Source: Rudaea cellulosilytica DSM 22992
GTDB taxonomy: Bacteria; Pseudomonadota; Gammaproteobacteria; Xanthomonadales; Rhodanobacteraceae
Direction of reading: 5' to 3'
Assembly: GCF_000378125.1 (NCBI RefSeq)
Contig: NZ_KB899242.1
Span: 930,001 to 994,000 of the forward strand
Length of the DNA stretch: 64,000 nucleotides
Shown here in pieces: positions 50,668 through 61,450 of the stretch. The translations under genes were made by a program, and so were the position numbers. How positions within the stretch are numbered: position 1 is the stretch's first letter; every line of letters begins with the position of its first letter. Below the pieces are notes generated by a model. That model worked only from the letters and a program-made list of their open reading frames with translations. It was not told the DNA's origin and did not search any database.

Positions 50668-50694
50668 GTGTCGCCCTCTCCCCGTGGGCGACAC
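50668..50694 (-). promoter_or_regulatory. Perfect 9-bp hairpin at the start codon of the OlsF-like gene
   Basis: On the minus strand GTGTCGCCC (50694-50686) pairs perfectly with GGGCGACAC (50676-50668) around a nine-base loop ACGGGGAGA that contains the purine-rich ribosome-binding sequence. The stem ends one base before ATG 50666. It may control translation initiation. Confidence 0.45.
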
Positions 50695-50732
50695 GCTAGC
50701 GGCGCATTGTTACAAACCGGCGAAATCCGCGT

Positions 50733-50754
50733 CCCTTCTCCGTTGGGAGAAAGG
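50733..50754 (-). terminator. Possible weak terminator after marC
   Basis: On the minus strand CTTTCTCC and GGAGAAGGG-type arms fold over a four-base loop (TTCTCC at 50736-50741 against GGAGAA at 50746-50751), 10-30 bp after the stop at 50763. No good T tract follows, so it is weak. Confidence 0.35.
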
Positions 50755-50762
50755 ACACGAGA

Positions 50763-51365
50763 TCAACTCAGTTTCATGTAGGCGGTAAAGCCGTCGAGGA
50801 ACATCTGCACCGACAACGCCACGAGCAGCATGCCGACGAGGCGCTCGATCGCACTGAGCACACTCTGGCCGAGCAGGCGGAACAGCCAGGTCGATGCGAG
50901 CAGAATCAGCGCCGTGGCGAGCCAGGCGCAGAACAAGGCGATGCTCCAGTCTGCCGTGCGGCCGGGTTCCGAGTTCGCCATGAGCATCAGCGCGGCCATC
51001 GCCGACGGCCCGGCCACACCCGGTATCGCCATCGGCACGATGAACGGCTCGCCGCCTTCGGCGTTGCCGAACACGCCGCCTTCGCGCGGAAACACCATCC
51101 TCACACCGATCAGGAACAGCACGATGCCGCCGGCGATGCTGACCGACTCGATGCGCAGCTGCATCAGCTTGAGCACGGTGCTGCCGCAGAACAGGATGGC
51201 GAACAAGGTGACGAGGGCGATTACGAGTTCGCGGATCAAAACGTAGCGGCGCCGCTGTGGCGCGACGTTCTTGAGCAGGCTGAGGAAGATCGGGATGTTG
51301 CCGAGCGGGTCGAGGATCAGGAACAGCATGATTCCGGCCGACAGCGTGGTGATGCTCGTACCCAT
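50763..51365 (-). CDS. MarC family integral membrane protein
   Basis: The 200-residue protein has six predicted helices and the MarC/YchE/YhgN family pattern. FLILDPLGNIPIFLSLLKN is the first conserved segment, ELVIALVTLFAILFCGS follows, and the symmetric second half has PMAIPGVAGPSAMAALMLMAN. Family members are sometimes annotated as NAAT amino-acid transporters; the function is not firmly known and MarC itself is not an antibiotic-resistance determinant. ATG 51365 is preceded by a GGGGGAG run at a rather short spacing. It is on the same strand as the SDR gene upstream, 61 bp away, and the OlsF-like gene downstream. Confidence 0.88.
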   Translation of the reverse strand: MGTSITTLSAGIMLFLILDPLGNIPIFLSLLKNVAPQRRRYVLIRELVIALVTLFAILFCGSTVLKLMQLRIESVSIAGGIVLFLIGVRMVFPREGGVFGNAEGGEPFIVPMAIPGVAGPSAMAALMLMANSEPGRTADWSIALFCAWLATALILLASTWLFRLLGQSVLSAIERLVGMLLVALSVQMFLDGFTAYMKLS

Positions 51366-51426
51366 AGCTCCCCCTAATGAAGTTCGACCGCCGTTCCGAC
51401 TTCCGCAGGATCGACGGGCGCGAGCC

Positions 51427-52209
51427 TCAGCGCAAGTCCAACACCTTGCCGCGCGCGGCCGCTCCTTCCGCACCGAGCAGGTAAATCACGGCCTGCGCCG
51501 CAGCGTCGGCCGTCGGCAGTTCCATCGTGTTCTCGCCGAAATAGGCCATGCGCCGCAGCGCGCTGCGCATCGGCGCGGGCAACAGCGCGTGCACGCGCGC
51601 GCGGCTGGTTTCCCATTCCTGGTGCAGGGTCGAGGCGAATCCGATCAGCGCGTGCTTGGCCGTTCCGTAGCCACCCCAGAACGCCTTGCCGATGCGCTCG
51701 GGATCGTCGAGCACGAATACCACGCTGGCATTCGCGCTGTCCTCCTGCGCACGCAGAAGCAACTCCGCGCACGCCTGCACGATCAAAAACGGAGCGTTGA
51801 GATTGACGTGCAGCGTCTTCAGCCAGGCTTCCGCTTTGGCATCGACCGCGGGCTGCAGGCCGTCGAACTGCGCGGCGGCGAAGACGACGCCGTCGAGCCG
51901 GCCGAACTCGCGTTCGATCGTCGCAGCAAGATCGTCATAGTCCTTCGGCGAGGCGCCGGCAAGGTCGAGCGGATAGATGGCCGCCGCGCCAGGATGCGCG
52001 GCTTCGATCTCGTCGTAGAGTTTTTCCAGCGGGCGCACCTTGCGTCCGAGCAGGATCACTTTCGCCCCGGCCTGTGCTGCCGCTTTCGCACTCGCGCTGC
52101 CGAGCGCGCCGACGGCGCCGACGATCAGCACGACGCGGTCGCGCAGGGAATCCGGTTTCGCTTTCCAGTCCGCAGGCAGGCGCGCGGTGTCGCGCAGTTC
52201 GATCCTCAT
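51427..52209 (-). CDS. Short-chain dehydrogenase/reductase (YciK-like)
   Basis: The 260-residue SDR has a Rossmann nucleotide motif in variant form (VGAVGALGSASAKAAAQAG, where classical SDRs have TGxxxGxG). NLNAPFLIVQAC follows, and the active-site YGTAKHALIGFASTLHQEW gives the YxxxK pair. The expected serine position in VVFVLDDPERIG is occupied by aspartate, so the catalytic triad may be altered. The best general match is the YciK-type oxidoreductase group of gammaproteobacteria. Its ATG overlaps the stop codon of grxD (ATGA at 52206-52209), so the two are translationally coupled. Substrate and activity are unknown. Confidence 0.75.
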   Translation of the reverse strand: MRIELRDTARLPADWKAKPDSLRDRVVLIVGAVGALGSASAKAAAQAGAKVILLGRKVRPLEKLYDEIEAAHPGAAAIYPLDLAGASPKDYDDLAATIEREFGRLDGVVFAAAQFDGLQPAVDAKAEAWLKTLHVNLNAPFLIVQACAELLLRAQEDSANASVVFVLDDPERIGKAFWGGYGTAKHALIGFASTLHQEWETSRARVHALLPAPMRSALRRMAYFGENTMELPTADAAAQAVIYLLGAEGAAARGKVLDLR

Positions 52210-52526
52210 GCCGCTTTCTGCGCTTCCTTGGCCATGCGCGCGAGCTCGCCGCTTTCCTGCAATTCGAGAGTGATGTCGCAACCGCCGATCAATTCGCCGT
52301 TGATGAACAACTGCGGAAACGTCGGCCAGTTCGAGTAACGCGGCAAGTTGGCACGGATATCGGGGTCTTCGAGCACGTTGACCGAGGCGAACTGCGCGCC
52401 GCACGACTTCAACGCCTGCACCGTGCGCGAGGAAAACCCGCACATCGGAAACTGCGGCGTGCCCTTCATGAACAGCACGATCGGATTGTCGTCGACGATT
52501 TTCTTGATGCGTTCTTCGGTATTCAT
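52206..52526 (-). CDS. grxD: Monothiol glutaredoxin, Grx4 family
   Basis: The 106-residue protein has the CGFS active site of Grx4/GrxD monothiol glutaredoxins, with Cys29. [24 protein letters not shown] and [23 protein letters not shown] are the diagnostic blocks. Such proteins bind a 2Fe-2S cluster with glutathione as dimers or with BolA and deliver it to client proteins; they also take part in iron sensing. ATG 52526 gives the standard N-terminus [11 protein letters not shown]. It is coupled to the SDR gene downstream and divergent from sodB. An oxidative-stress or iron theme for this short stretch is reasonable but unproved. Confidence 0.93.
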   Translation of the reverse strand: MNTEERIKKIVDDNPIVLFMKGTPQFPMCGFSSRTVQALKSCGAQFASVNVLEDPDIRANLPRYSNWPTFPQLFINGELIGGCDITLELQESGELARMAKEAQKAA

Positions 52527-52657
52527 GGACCTTGTCTGGCTCAAGCAACGGCGCCGTGGCGCGATGCGCCATTGTAGCAGGCGCGGCTTGCTTTCCTCGT
52601 TCGCCGACCCAATCCCTTATACTCGACACCCCTTCCAGCCCCAGCCAGGAGACGACG

Positions 52658-53236
52658 ATGGCGATTGAACTCCCCCCTCTTCCGTACGCGCGCGACGCGC
52701 TCGCCCCACACATCTCGGCCGAGACGCTCGACTATCACTATGGCAAGCATCATCAGGCCTACGTGACCAACCTCAACAACCTGATCAAGGGCACCCAGTT
52801 CGAGAATTCCAGCCTTGACGATATCGTCAAGAACTCGCAGGGCGGCATGTTCAACAATGCGGCGCAGATCTGGAACCACACGTTCTACTGGAACTCGCTC
52901 TCGCCCAAGGGCGGCGGCGATCCGTCCGGCAAGCTCGCCGATGCGATCGTGAAGACGTTCGGCGGCATCGCTCAGTTCAAGGAAGAGTTCACCAAGACCG
53001 CGGTCGGCACGTTCGGTTCCGGCTGGGCTTGGCTCGTGCAGCGCGCCGACGGCAGCCTCGGCCTCGTTTCGACCAGCAACGCGGCCACGCCGATCACCGG
53101 CACCGACCGCCCGCTGCTGACCTGCGACGTGTGGGAACACGCCTATTACATCGATTACCGCAACGCGCGACCGAAGTACGTCGAGGCGTTCTGGAGCCTG
53201 ACCAATTGGGAATTCGCGGCGAGTCAGCTCGCCTAG
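52658..53236 (+). CDS. sodB: Superoxide dismutase, Fe type
   Basis: The 192-residue enzyme dismutates superoxide in the cytoplasm. FELPPLPY-type N-terminus ([20 protein letters not shown]), [38 protein letters not shown] and [23 protein letters not shown] supply the metal ligands and dimer residues. [13 protein letters not shown] fits the iron-type Gln-adjacent pattern (AAQ near the metal), which argues for FeSOD over MnSOD. ATG 52658 follows AGGAG with a six-base spacer. It diverges from grxD with about 130 bp between the starts and ends in a textbook terminator. Confidence 0.94.
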   Translation: MAIELPPLPYARDALAPHISAETLDYHYGKHHQAYVTNLNNLIKGTQFENSSLDDIVKNSQGGMFNNAAQIWNHTFYWNSLSPKGGGDPSGKLADAIVKTFGGIAQFKEEFTKTAVGTFGSGWAWLVQRADGSLGLVSTSNAATPITGTDRPLLTCDVWEHAYYIDYRNARPKYVEAFWSLTNWEFAASQLA

Positions 53237-53260
53237 CATCCAGGCAGGCAATGCGAAAAC

Positions 53261-53284
53261 AGGGGCGCGAAAGCGCCCCTTTTC
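53261..53284 (+). terminator. Rho-independent terminator of sodB
   Basis: AGGGGCGC (53261-53268) and GCGCCCCT (53273-53280) form a perfect stem around a GAAA tetraloop, followed by TTTC. It starts 25 bp after the sodB stop. Confidence 0.9.
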
Positions 53285-53371
53285 ACACCTGAAGCGAACG
53301 CACTGCGCAAATTGTTTGTGCTAAACAAAATGGTCTCGCTATCCCGGCGAAACCAGTTGAAAGGAACGTCT

Positions 53372-54751
53372 ATGCGAGACTCGAAGTTCGGTCGTTGGAC
53401 TTTCGCACTGCTTCCCTTGCTGCTGTTCGCAATCGGCACACAGGCGACGGGCGGCGAACGTCTGGCCGACCCGGCTCCCTCGGCAGACCGTCGTTCCGAC
53501 TCCGACTCGGAAGGCGCCGGCAGCGACGATCTGCGCGAGGTCTACACGGCGATGGGCAAAGCCGACTCTGCTGCTCTGTTCGCTCTATACAAGTCGAAAG
53601 ATCCGATCGTTCACGTCCTCGCCGCAATGGCAATTGAACGCACGCATTTCAACCTTGACGCGGCGAGCAAGGACGCGCAGATCTGCGAAGACAATCTGTT
53701 CCAGAGCAAGCCGGCCATCGCTATGTTGTGCGGCCAATTCCGGGCGGGCAACCTTCGTCTTTCCGGAAAATGGCGGGCTGCTATAGATGCGGAAGCTGCC
53801 CTTGTGCGCCGCTATCGCGGCCGTAGTCCGGAAATTGACCGCCATGTCGCCGATCTGCAGGAATTTCTCGACCACGAAGCCGACATCCCACAGTTCTCGA
53901 TCGACACCCCGTCCACGGATGTGTCCCTTCCCATCAAGAAACGGGCGACCGAAGACGAGTTTGACAAGACGAGTCTCTCCGCCGGACGCAGCGAGCGCGA
54001 CGTCGCGCAACCAATCCTCTCCGCCAGGGCCAACGGGCGAGATTTCGATCTTCTGCTCGACACTGGCGCAAATGATCTGATTCTCGACGAAAGCAAGGCA
54101 CGCGACCTCGGCGTCAAGTTGCTCGACGAGCAGGGCGTAGCTAGCGGCTGGTTGAGTACGGGCATCAAGACTCAGCGCGGTGTACTCGACTCATTACAAA
54201 TCGGTTCGATTACGTTGCACAACGCGCCGGTGACGATCGTGCCGCGCAGGAATGCACTCATCGGCATCAACTTGCTTGCGCCACTCGGCGCCTTGCGCCT
54301 GACCGACAAGACGCTAACGGTCTATGCTAAGCCGGACAACGTTCCTTCTTGCGACCGCGACATGCAGGTCGGCACCGACCCACAGGGCCGCCGGTTGCGT
54401 ATCCTTCCCGAGTTCCTCGTCAACGACCAAGCACATCATGTGATGGTCGATACAGGTGCTTCCAGTTTTCTGATCGGCACCCAGGCCGCGCTGCAGCAAG
54501 TGACTCACTTGGTCAAAGGCAATGTTTCGATCGACGATATCGGCGGCCGCCATAGCTCTGTCGGCGCAGAAGGGGCGAAAGTCAGAATGCAGATCGATCG
54601 CCAGCCGTTCAACATCTATTTCATCGTCTACACAGGATCTACGTTTCCCTTCGACATTGCGCTGGGCGCTGGCGCGCTGAAGGACATGGATTTTGTTTTC
54701 GACTTTCGCCGGCAAAGTCTCTGCTTCCCGATGCACCCCAACGCGCGCTGA
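53372..54751 (+). CDS. Exported protein with two retropepsin-type aspartic protease domains
   Basis: The 459-residue protein begins with a hydrophobic leader (WTFALLPLLLFAIGTQATG, about 9-27), so it is exported or membrane-anchored. The region 50-190 is helical with no recognised domain. Two aspartic protease-like domains follow, each with a catalytic-type motif: LLLDTGAND (Asp230) with downstream ALIGINLLAPLGALRL, and VMVDTGASS (Asp360) with downstream DIALGAGALKDMDFVFDF. The DTG and hydrophobic-glycine pairs are characteristic of retropepsin-like/gag-polyprotein-type proteases. Bacterial single-domain members dimerise; here two domains in one chain may pair intramolecularly as in pepsins. 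ATG 53372 follows AAAGGAA. The substrate is unknown. Confidence 0.82.
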   Translation: MRDSKFGRWTFALLPLLLFAIGTQATGGERLADPAPSADRRSDSDSEGAGSDDLREVYTAMGKADSAALFALYKSKDPIVHVLAAMAIERTHFNLDAASKDAQICEDNLFQSKPAIAMLCGQFRAGNLRLSGKWRAAIDAEAALVRRYRGRSPEIDRHVADLQEFLDHEADIPQFSIDTPSTDVSLPIKKRATEDEFDKTSLSAGRSERDVAQPILSARANGRDFDLLLDTGANDLILDESKARDLGVKLLDEQGVASGWLSTGIKTQRGVLDSLQIGSITLHNAPVTIVPRRNALIGINLLAPLGALRLTDKTLTVYAKPDNVPSCDRDMQVGTDPQGRRLRILPEFLVNDQAHHVMVDTGASSFLIGTQAALQQVTHLVKGNVSIDDIGGRHSSVGAEGAKVRMQIDRQPFNIYFIVYTGSTFPFDIALGAGALKDMDFVFDFRRQSLCFPMHPNAR

Positions 54752-54784
54752 GCGCGGATCGGTATCGGACGCTAGGGATACCAC

Positions 54785-55909
54785 TCAGAGCGCCTTGAGT
54801 ACTTGCACGACCTGCTCTTCGCGTCCCAGGGCGCGTGCAACACGCGCGAGGCGTTCCCGCATCTCCGCCTTCGTGTTCGCGCACAACGTCGCGTGGCCTA
54901 CCTTGCGCCCTGCGCGTGGCGACTTGCCGTAGTCGTGCCAATGCGCACGCGGCTCGGCAAGCACGGGCAGCGCATCAGGCAGCTCGCCGATGAAGTTGAG
55001 CATGACCGCGGTGCCGAGCACCGAGGTGTCGCCGAGCGGCAGGCCGAGCACGGCGCGCACGTGGTTCTCGAACTGGCTGCACGGCGCGCCCTCGATCGTC
55101 CAATGCCCCGAGTTGTGCACGCGTGGCGCCATCTCGTTGCCGAGCAGCTGGCCGTCCTTGACGAACAGTTCCAGCGCGAACGTGCCGACGTAGTCGAGAT
55201 GCTCGGCGATCGCGCGCGCGTGGCGTGCAGCCGGTTCGATCAACGTGTCGGACTCCGGTGCCGGTGCGAGCGTCGCCGAGAGAATGCCGTCCTCATGCCA
55301 GTTTTGCACAAGTGGATAAGTGGAAAATGCGCCGTCGCGGCCGCGCACGGCGACCAGCGAAACTTCGCGCTCAAAGGGAACCCAGGCTTCGAGGATCAGC
55401 GCGGCGCCGCCGAGTGCAGCCCAGGCCGCGTCGATATCGGCCGGCGACTTGATGCGAAACTGGCCCTTGCCGTCGTAGCCGAGTCGGCGCGTCTTCAATA
55501 CGGCCGGAGTGCCGATCGTGCCGAGCGCGCGTTCGAGATCGTCGCGGCTGTCGACCGCGGCGAACGCCGGCGTGGCCAGGCCGAGTTCGCGGAACAAGGT
55601 CTTTTCGACCAGGCGATCCTGCGTCGTCGCGAGCGCGCGCGGATTCGGGAACACGGCGACGTGTTCGGCGAGCCAATGCGCCGTGTCGGCCGGCACGTTC
55701 TCGAAATCGAACGTGGCCACGTCGATGCGCTTGGCGAAGTCTTGCAAGGCTGCAAAGTCACGCCAGTCGGCGGTGATCTGCGGCGCGACCTGTCCCGCGC
55801 ACGCATCGGCAACGTTGTCGACGACGAGAAAGCGCACGCCGAGCGGCGCACCAGCGAGGGCGATCATGCGGGCTAGCTGCCCGCCGCCGAGGATGCCAAT
55901 GGTTTTCAT
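54785..55909 (-). CDS. purK: N5-carboxyaminoimidazole ribonucleotide synthase
   Basis: The 374-residue ATP-grasp enzyme converts AIR, ATP and bicarbonate to N5-CAIR in purine synthesis. [21 protein letters not shown] is the N-terminal motif, [14 protein letters not shown] the ATP-binding loop, [12 protein letters not shown] a central strand, and [29 protein letters not shown] the catalytic block. The chain is complete. ATG 55909 overlaps the purE stop (55906), so the two are coupled, the usual order for this pair. Enzymes PurK and PurE act sequentially. Confidence 0.95.
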   Translation of the reverse strand: MKTIGILGGGQLARMIALAGAPLGVRFLVVDNVADACAGQVAPQITADWRDFAALQDFAKRIDVATFDFENVPADTAHWLAEHVAVFPNPRALATTQDRLVEKTLFRELGLATPAFAAVDSRDDLERALGTIGTPAVLKTRRLGYDGKGQFRIKSPADIDAAWAALGGAALILEAWVPFEREVSLVAVRGRDGAFSTYPLVQNWHEDGILSATLAPAPESDTLIEPAARHARAIAEHLDYVGTFALELFVKDGQLLGNEMAPRVHNSGHWTIEGAPCSQFENHVRAVLGLPLGDTSVLGTAVMLNFIGELPDALPVLAEPRAHWHDYGKSPRAGRKVGHATLCANTKAEMRERLARVARALGREEQVVQVLKAL

Positions 55910-56409
55910 GCGCGCGGATCGGGCTTGTCGAGCACCGCTTGCGTCTGCGCGGCACGGAATTCGCGCAACGCTTTGGCGACCGTCGAATCTTCGAGAGCGA
56001 GCAGGCTCGCGGCGAACAGCGCCGCATTCGTCGCACCGGCCTTGCCGATCGCGAACGTGGCTACCGGGATCCCGGCTGGCATCTGCACGATCGACAGCAG
56101 CGAATCCATGCCGTTGAGCGCATGCGACTGCACCGGCACGCCGAGCACGGGCAGCGCGGTCTTCGCCGCGAGCATGCCGGGAAGATGCGCGGCGCCACCG
56201 GCACCGGCGATGATCGCCTTGAGGCCGCGCGAGGCCGCCTTGTGCGCGTAATCGAACAACAGATCGGGCGTGCGGTGCGCGGAAACGACTTGCACCTCGT
56301 GCGCAACGCCGAGCTTGGCCAGCATCTCGGCGGCATGAGTCATCGTTTCCCAGTCCGAGCGCGAACCCATGACGATGCCGATGCGCGCTGCCGCAGTGTC
56401 TGTGTTCAT
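55906..56409 (-). CDS. purE: N5-carboxyaminoimidazole ribonucleotide mutase
   Basis: The 167-residue class I PurE rearranges N5-CAIR to [18 protein letters not shown] (10-23) holds the conserved [22 protein letters not shown] follows, then [28 protein letters not shown] and [21 protein letters not shown]. The length is normal for the octameric family. It is the first gene of the purE-purK operon. ATG 56409 is chosen over an upstream alternative at 56457 because the family N-terminus starts here. The Trm112-like gene diverges with 61 bp between the starts. Confidence 0.95.
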   Translation of the reverse strand: MNTDTAAARIGIVMGSRSDWETMTHAAEMLAKLGVAHEVQVVSAHRTPDLLFDYAHKAASRGLKAIIAGAGGAAHLPGMLAAKTALPVLGVPVQSHALNGMDSLLSIVQMPAGIPVATFAIGKAGATNAALFAASLLALEDSTVAKALREFRAAQTQAVLDKPDPRA

Positions 56410-56470
56410 GGCGGGGCCGGAGCAAAAACGATATTCTACGGGCACTTCCGCATTCACGCATCCTCAGCGC

Positions 56471-56737
56471 ATGGACAAACGTCTACTGGACATCCTCTGC
56501 GATCCGGTCACCAAGACGCCGGTCAAGCTGCTCAGCCGTTCCCAGCTCGACGCGCTCAACCGCGAGATCGCCCAGGACGGCGTGAAAACTGTGGCTGGCA
56601 CGAACGTGGCCGCGGCTCTCAAGGCCGGCTTGATCACGACCGACGGCAAGGTGATCTACCGCATCGACGACGACATTCCGGTGATGCTCGCCGACGAGGG
56701 CATAGGCACGACGCAGCTGCACGATTTTCCCGCCTGA
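56471..56737 (+). CDS. Trm112-like small protein
   Basis: The 88-residue protein has the Trm112/YcaR-type N-terminus MDKRLLDILCDPVTKTPV and a C-terminal GKVIYRIDDDIPVMLADEGIG. In zinc-binding Trm112 proteins there are four cysteines; here only one is seen, so metal binding is unlikely. A central insertion (RSQLDALNREIAQDGVKTVAG) is typical of the Xanthomonadales version. Function in bacteria is not settled, though eukaryotic and archaeal Trm112 activates methyltransferases. It overlaps nothing and sits 4 bp before nadC, probably in one transcript. Confidence 0.8.
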   Translation: MDKRLLDILCDPVTKTPVKLLSRSQLDALNREIAQDGVKTVAGTNVAAALKAGLITTDGKVIYRIDDDIPVMLADEGIGTTQLHDFPA

Positions 56738-56741
56738 GCCG

Positions 56742-57602
56742 ATGAACGACCTGCTTCCGCCGGACGCTGCCGTAGTCGCGCAAGACGTTGCGCGCGCGCT
56801 GAGCGAGGATTTCGGCAGCGGCGACGCGACCGCCGACCTGTTGCCCGCCACCGCCATGGCCAGCGCTACCGTCATCACGCGCGAGCACGCCGTGCTCTGC
56901 GGCACGGCCTGGTTCGACGCCTGCTTCCGTGCACGTGATGCGAACCTCGTTATCGAATGGCAGGCACGTGACGGCGATCGCGTCGCTGCGAATTCGACGC
57001 TGTGCACCCTGCGCGGCAACGCGCGCGCGCTGGTCGGCGCGGAGCGCTCGGCGTTGAACTTTCTGCAAACCTTGTCGGCAACCGCGACCGTCGCAGCGCA
57101 ATTCGCCGACGCCGTGCGCGGCACGCGCACGCGCATCCTCGACACGCGCAAGACCCTGCCCGGCCTGCGCTACGCGCAGAAATATGCGGTGCGCTGCGGC
57201 GGCGCGACGAACCATCGCATCGGCCTGTTCGATGCGATCCTGATCAAGGAAAACCACATCGCCGCGGCGGGCTCGCTTGCGGCCGCAGTGGCGGCGGCAC
57301 GTGCAGCCCATCCGAGCCTGCTGCTCGAGGTCGAAGTGGAAAATTTCGACGAGCTCGAGCAGGCGCTCGCGGCCAAGGTCGACCGCATCATGCTCGACGA
57401 ATTCTCGCCCGATGACATGCGCCGCGCGGTCGCCCATGTGGCCGGGCGCGTGTCGATCGAAGTGTCCGGCAGCGTGACGCTCGAGCGCGTACGTTCGATC
57501 GCCGAAACCGGCGTCGATTTCATTTCGGTCGGCTCGCTGACCAAGCATGTGCGCGCGATCGACCTGTCGATGCGCATTCGCATGGAACCTCAGGCAGGTT
57601 GA
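56742..57602 (+). CDS. nadC: Nicotinate-nucleotide diphosphorylase (carboxylating)
   Basis: The 286-residue enzyme converts quinolinate and PRPP to nicotinate mononucleotide in NAD synthesis. DVARALSEDFGSGDATADLLP is the N-terminal motif. ERSALNFLQTLSATAT comes next, then TRILDTRKTLPGLRYAQKYAVRCGGATNHRIGLFDAILIKENHI with the substrate-binding arginines and lysines. EVEVENFDELEQAL and VSGSVTLERVRSIAETGVDFISVGSLTKHVRAIDLSM complete the barrel. It follows the Trm112-like gene by 4 bp and converges on the exported peptidase-like gene, with only 19 bp between stops. Confidence 0.95.
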   Translation: MNDLLPPDAAVVAQDVARALSEDFGSGDATADLLPATAMASATVITREHAVLCGTAWFDACFRARDANLVIEWQARDGDRVAANSTLCTLRGNARALVGAERSALNFLQTLSATATVAAQFADAVRGTRTRILDTRKTLPGLRYAQKYAVRCGGATNHRIGLFDAILIKENHIAAAGSLAAAVAAARAAHPSLLLEVEVENFDELEQALAAKVDRIMLDEFSPDDMRRAVAHVAGRVSIEVSGSVTLERVRSIAETGVDFISVGSLTKHVRAIDLSMRIRMEPQAG

Positions 57603-57621
57603 TCGCAGCGATCGGTGCCGA

Positions 57622-59085
57622 TCACTTCGGCCGCATGATCGCCTCGCGTATCGCTGCGTCGCGCGCCGCGTCGTCGAAATTCAGTCGGTCACCGGTTTCG
57701 CGCACGCCGAGATCCGCATACAGCGCATTCCAGTCGGGAAAGCCGCGCATCGCGGCGAACTCGCGATAGCGCGCGGCAATCAGCGTCGTGCCGGCCAGCG
57801 CATCGAGTCGCGCGACGAAATCCTCCGGCCGCCACGCGTGATAGGCCGGCAGACAGCAGTCGCGGAAGCGCGACAGCGCAGTATCGAGGCCGACCTTGCC
57901 ACCACTTTCGCGGCGCAAATCGCGATCGACCGTGAGCCAGAACGCCGCGCCAGCCCAGTACACGCGCTGGAACGCGTGCGAGCGATGCATGTTTGCCGCA
58001 GTCTGTTCCAGCGTGCCGTCGCCGCGCGCCGCCGCGCCGCGCTTGAAGCCTTCGGCGAGACGATCCCAACCCTGCGCTGTCGTAAGCAACCCGCCGCGCG
58101 CGCGCAACACGTTCTGGTAATACGTGGCGAGGCCCTCCGCCAGCCACGACCCGCGATCGCCGAGATAAGGGTGCATGAGGTGACTCAACTCGTGCACGGC
58201 CATCCAATCGTCGCCGAACTCGGCCTCGGGCCGGCTCGGATCGATCAGCAGCTGCAGCGCATTGCCCTGCCCGCGCACGGACTGGCCGAACACGACCGCC
58301 TGCCCGCGCGCGCGCGCTCCGACAGGCAGCATCAGCACTTGCACGTCGGCCAACGGCAGGCGACCGTAGGCGCCAAGCACGGCATGCGCGACGCGATCGA
58401 ACCAGTGCTCGAGCTTGACGCGTTGCGTCGCATCGACGCCGGCGAGGATCGACAAACGCAGTACGCCGCCCGGCAGCTCGATTCGCTTTTCCTTGAAATG
58501 GCCGAGCGCGATCGACGCCGACCAAGTCGCCGGCGTGTTCGGAATGACAAAGTCTTTGAAAAGTGCAGTCGTGGACGGTTGTTTTTCGACTTTCGCCGCT
58601 TTCGACGATGCCGGAAAGCTTTCCTGCCATGGCGCCGACAGCGACCAACCCTCGGGCAGCTCCACCTGGATGCGTGCATCATCGTCCTGCACGTCGGCGC
58701 GCAACAGCCACAGCTGCGGCGCGACGACGATGTCGTCGCCCATGCGCCAGCCGACATCCGGCTTGTCCTGCGCCGCGATCGCGGCCAGGTCGGCGCGCCA
58801 GGTCAGGCACTCGCCGGCGCACCAGTCGCGTGCGTTCCAGCCGTCTTCGTCCTGCGCAAGCGGATGCGCATCGCTGCGCGTGACTTCGGCGACGAAGCGC
58901 TTCGCCCATGCCGAATCCGCGGCGAAGCTTACCTGCGCGTGCGCCTCGCTCAGACAGAGGCGAACGCGCATGCTCTGCGATGCCGCGTCGAAGGCTGCGC
59001 GGTACTGCGGCCCTTCTCGTGCTGCGGCGAACGCCGGCGGCAACAGCATCGACAGGAATACGGAAAATATCAGGCTACGCAGCAC
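57622..59085 (-). CDS. Exported HExxH zinc-peptidase-like protein
   Basis: The roughly 487-residue protein has a signal peptide (RSLIFSVFLSMLLPPAFA) and a zinc-protease motif HELSHLMHP at about 298-306. It is followed at the proper distance by EGLATYYQN (Glu about 317), the HExxH plus E arrangement of gluzincins. The N-terminal 250 residues are beta-rich with paired cysteines (WCAGEC). Overall it resembles M61/M1-like peptidases of the DUF2268-like periplasmic type, but I do not recognise a named family. I choose GTG 59085, which gives a normal signal peptide; ATG 59142 would precede it with an Arg-rich stretch. It is divergent from uvrD. Substrate unknown. Confidence 0.65.
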   Translation of the reverse strand: MLRSLIFSVFLSMLLPPAFAAAREGPQYRAAFDAASQSMRVRLCLSEAHAQVSFAADSAWAKRFVAEVTRSDAHPLAQDEDGWNARDWCAGECLTWRADLAAIAAQDKPDVGWRMGDDIVVAPQLWLLRADVQDDDARIQVELPEGWSLSAPWQESFPASSKAAKVEKQPSTTALFKDFVIPNTPATWSASIALGHFKEKRIELPGGVLRLSILAGVDATQRVKLEHWFDRVAHAVLGAYGRLPLADVQVLMLPVGARARGQAVVFGQSVRGQGNALQLLIDPSRPEAEFGDDWMAVHELSHLMHPYLGDRGSWLAEGLATYYQNVLRARGGLLTTAQGWDRLAEGFKRGAAARGDGTLEQTAANMHRSHAFQRVYWAGAAFWLTVDRDLRRESGGKVGLDTALSRFRDCCLPAYHAWRPEDFVARLDALAGTTLIAARYREFAAMRGFPDWNALYADLGVRETGDRLNFDDAARDAAIREAIMRPK

Positions 59086-59155
59086 GGCATCTCGCCCATC
59101 TTCGATTCGACGAAGAGCTGACCCGGATGGTGCCCGCGCCATTACAATTCGAGCA

Positions 59156-61348
<2,193 letters not shown>

Positions 61349-61450
61349 CTTCCCTTCTCCCACTGAGAGGCGGGTGCAACGGCGGAACCATTTCTGCTGC
61401 AACCTGTCAGAGCCCCGACGCATCCAACGAACAGGCCTGGAGTACTCTGC

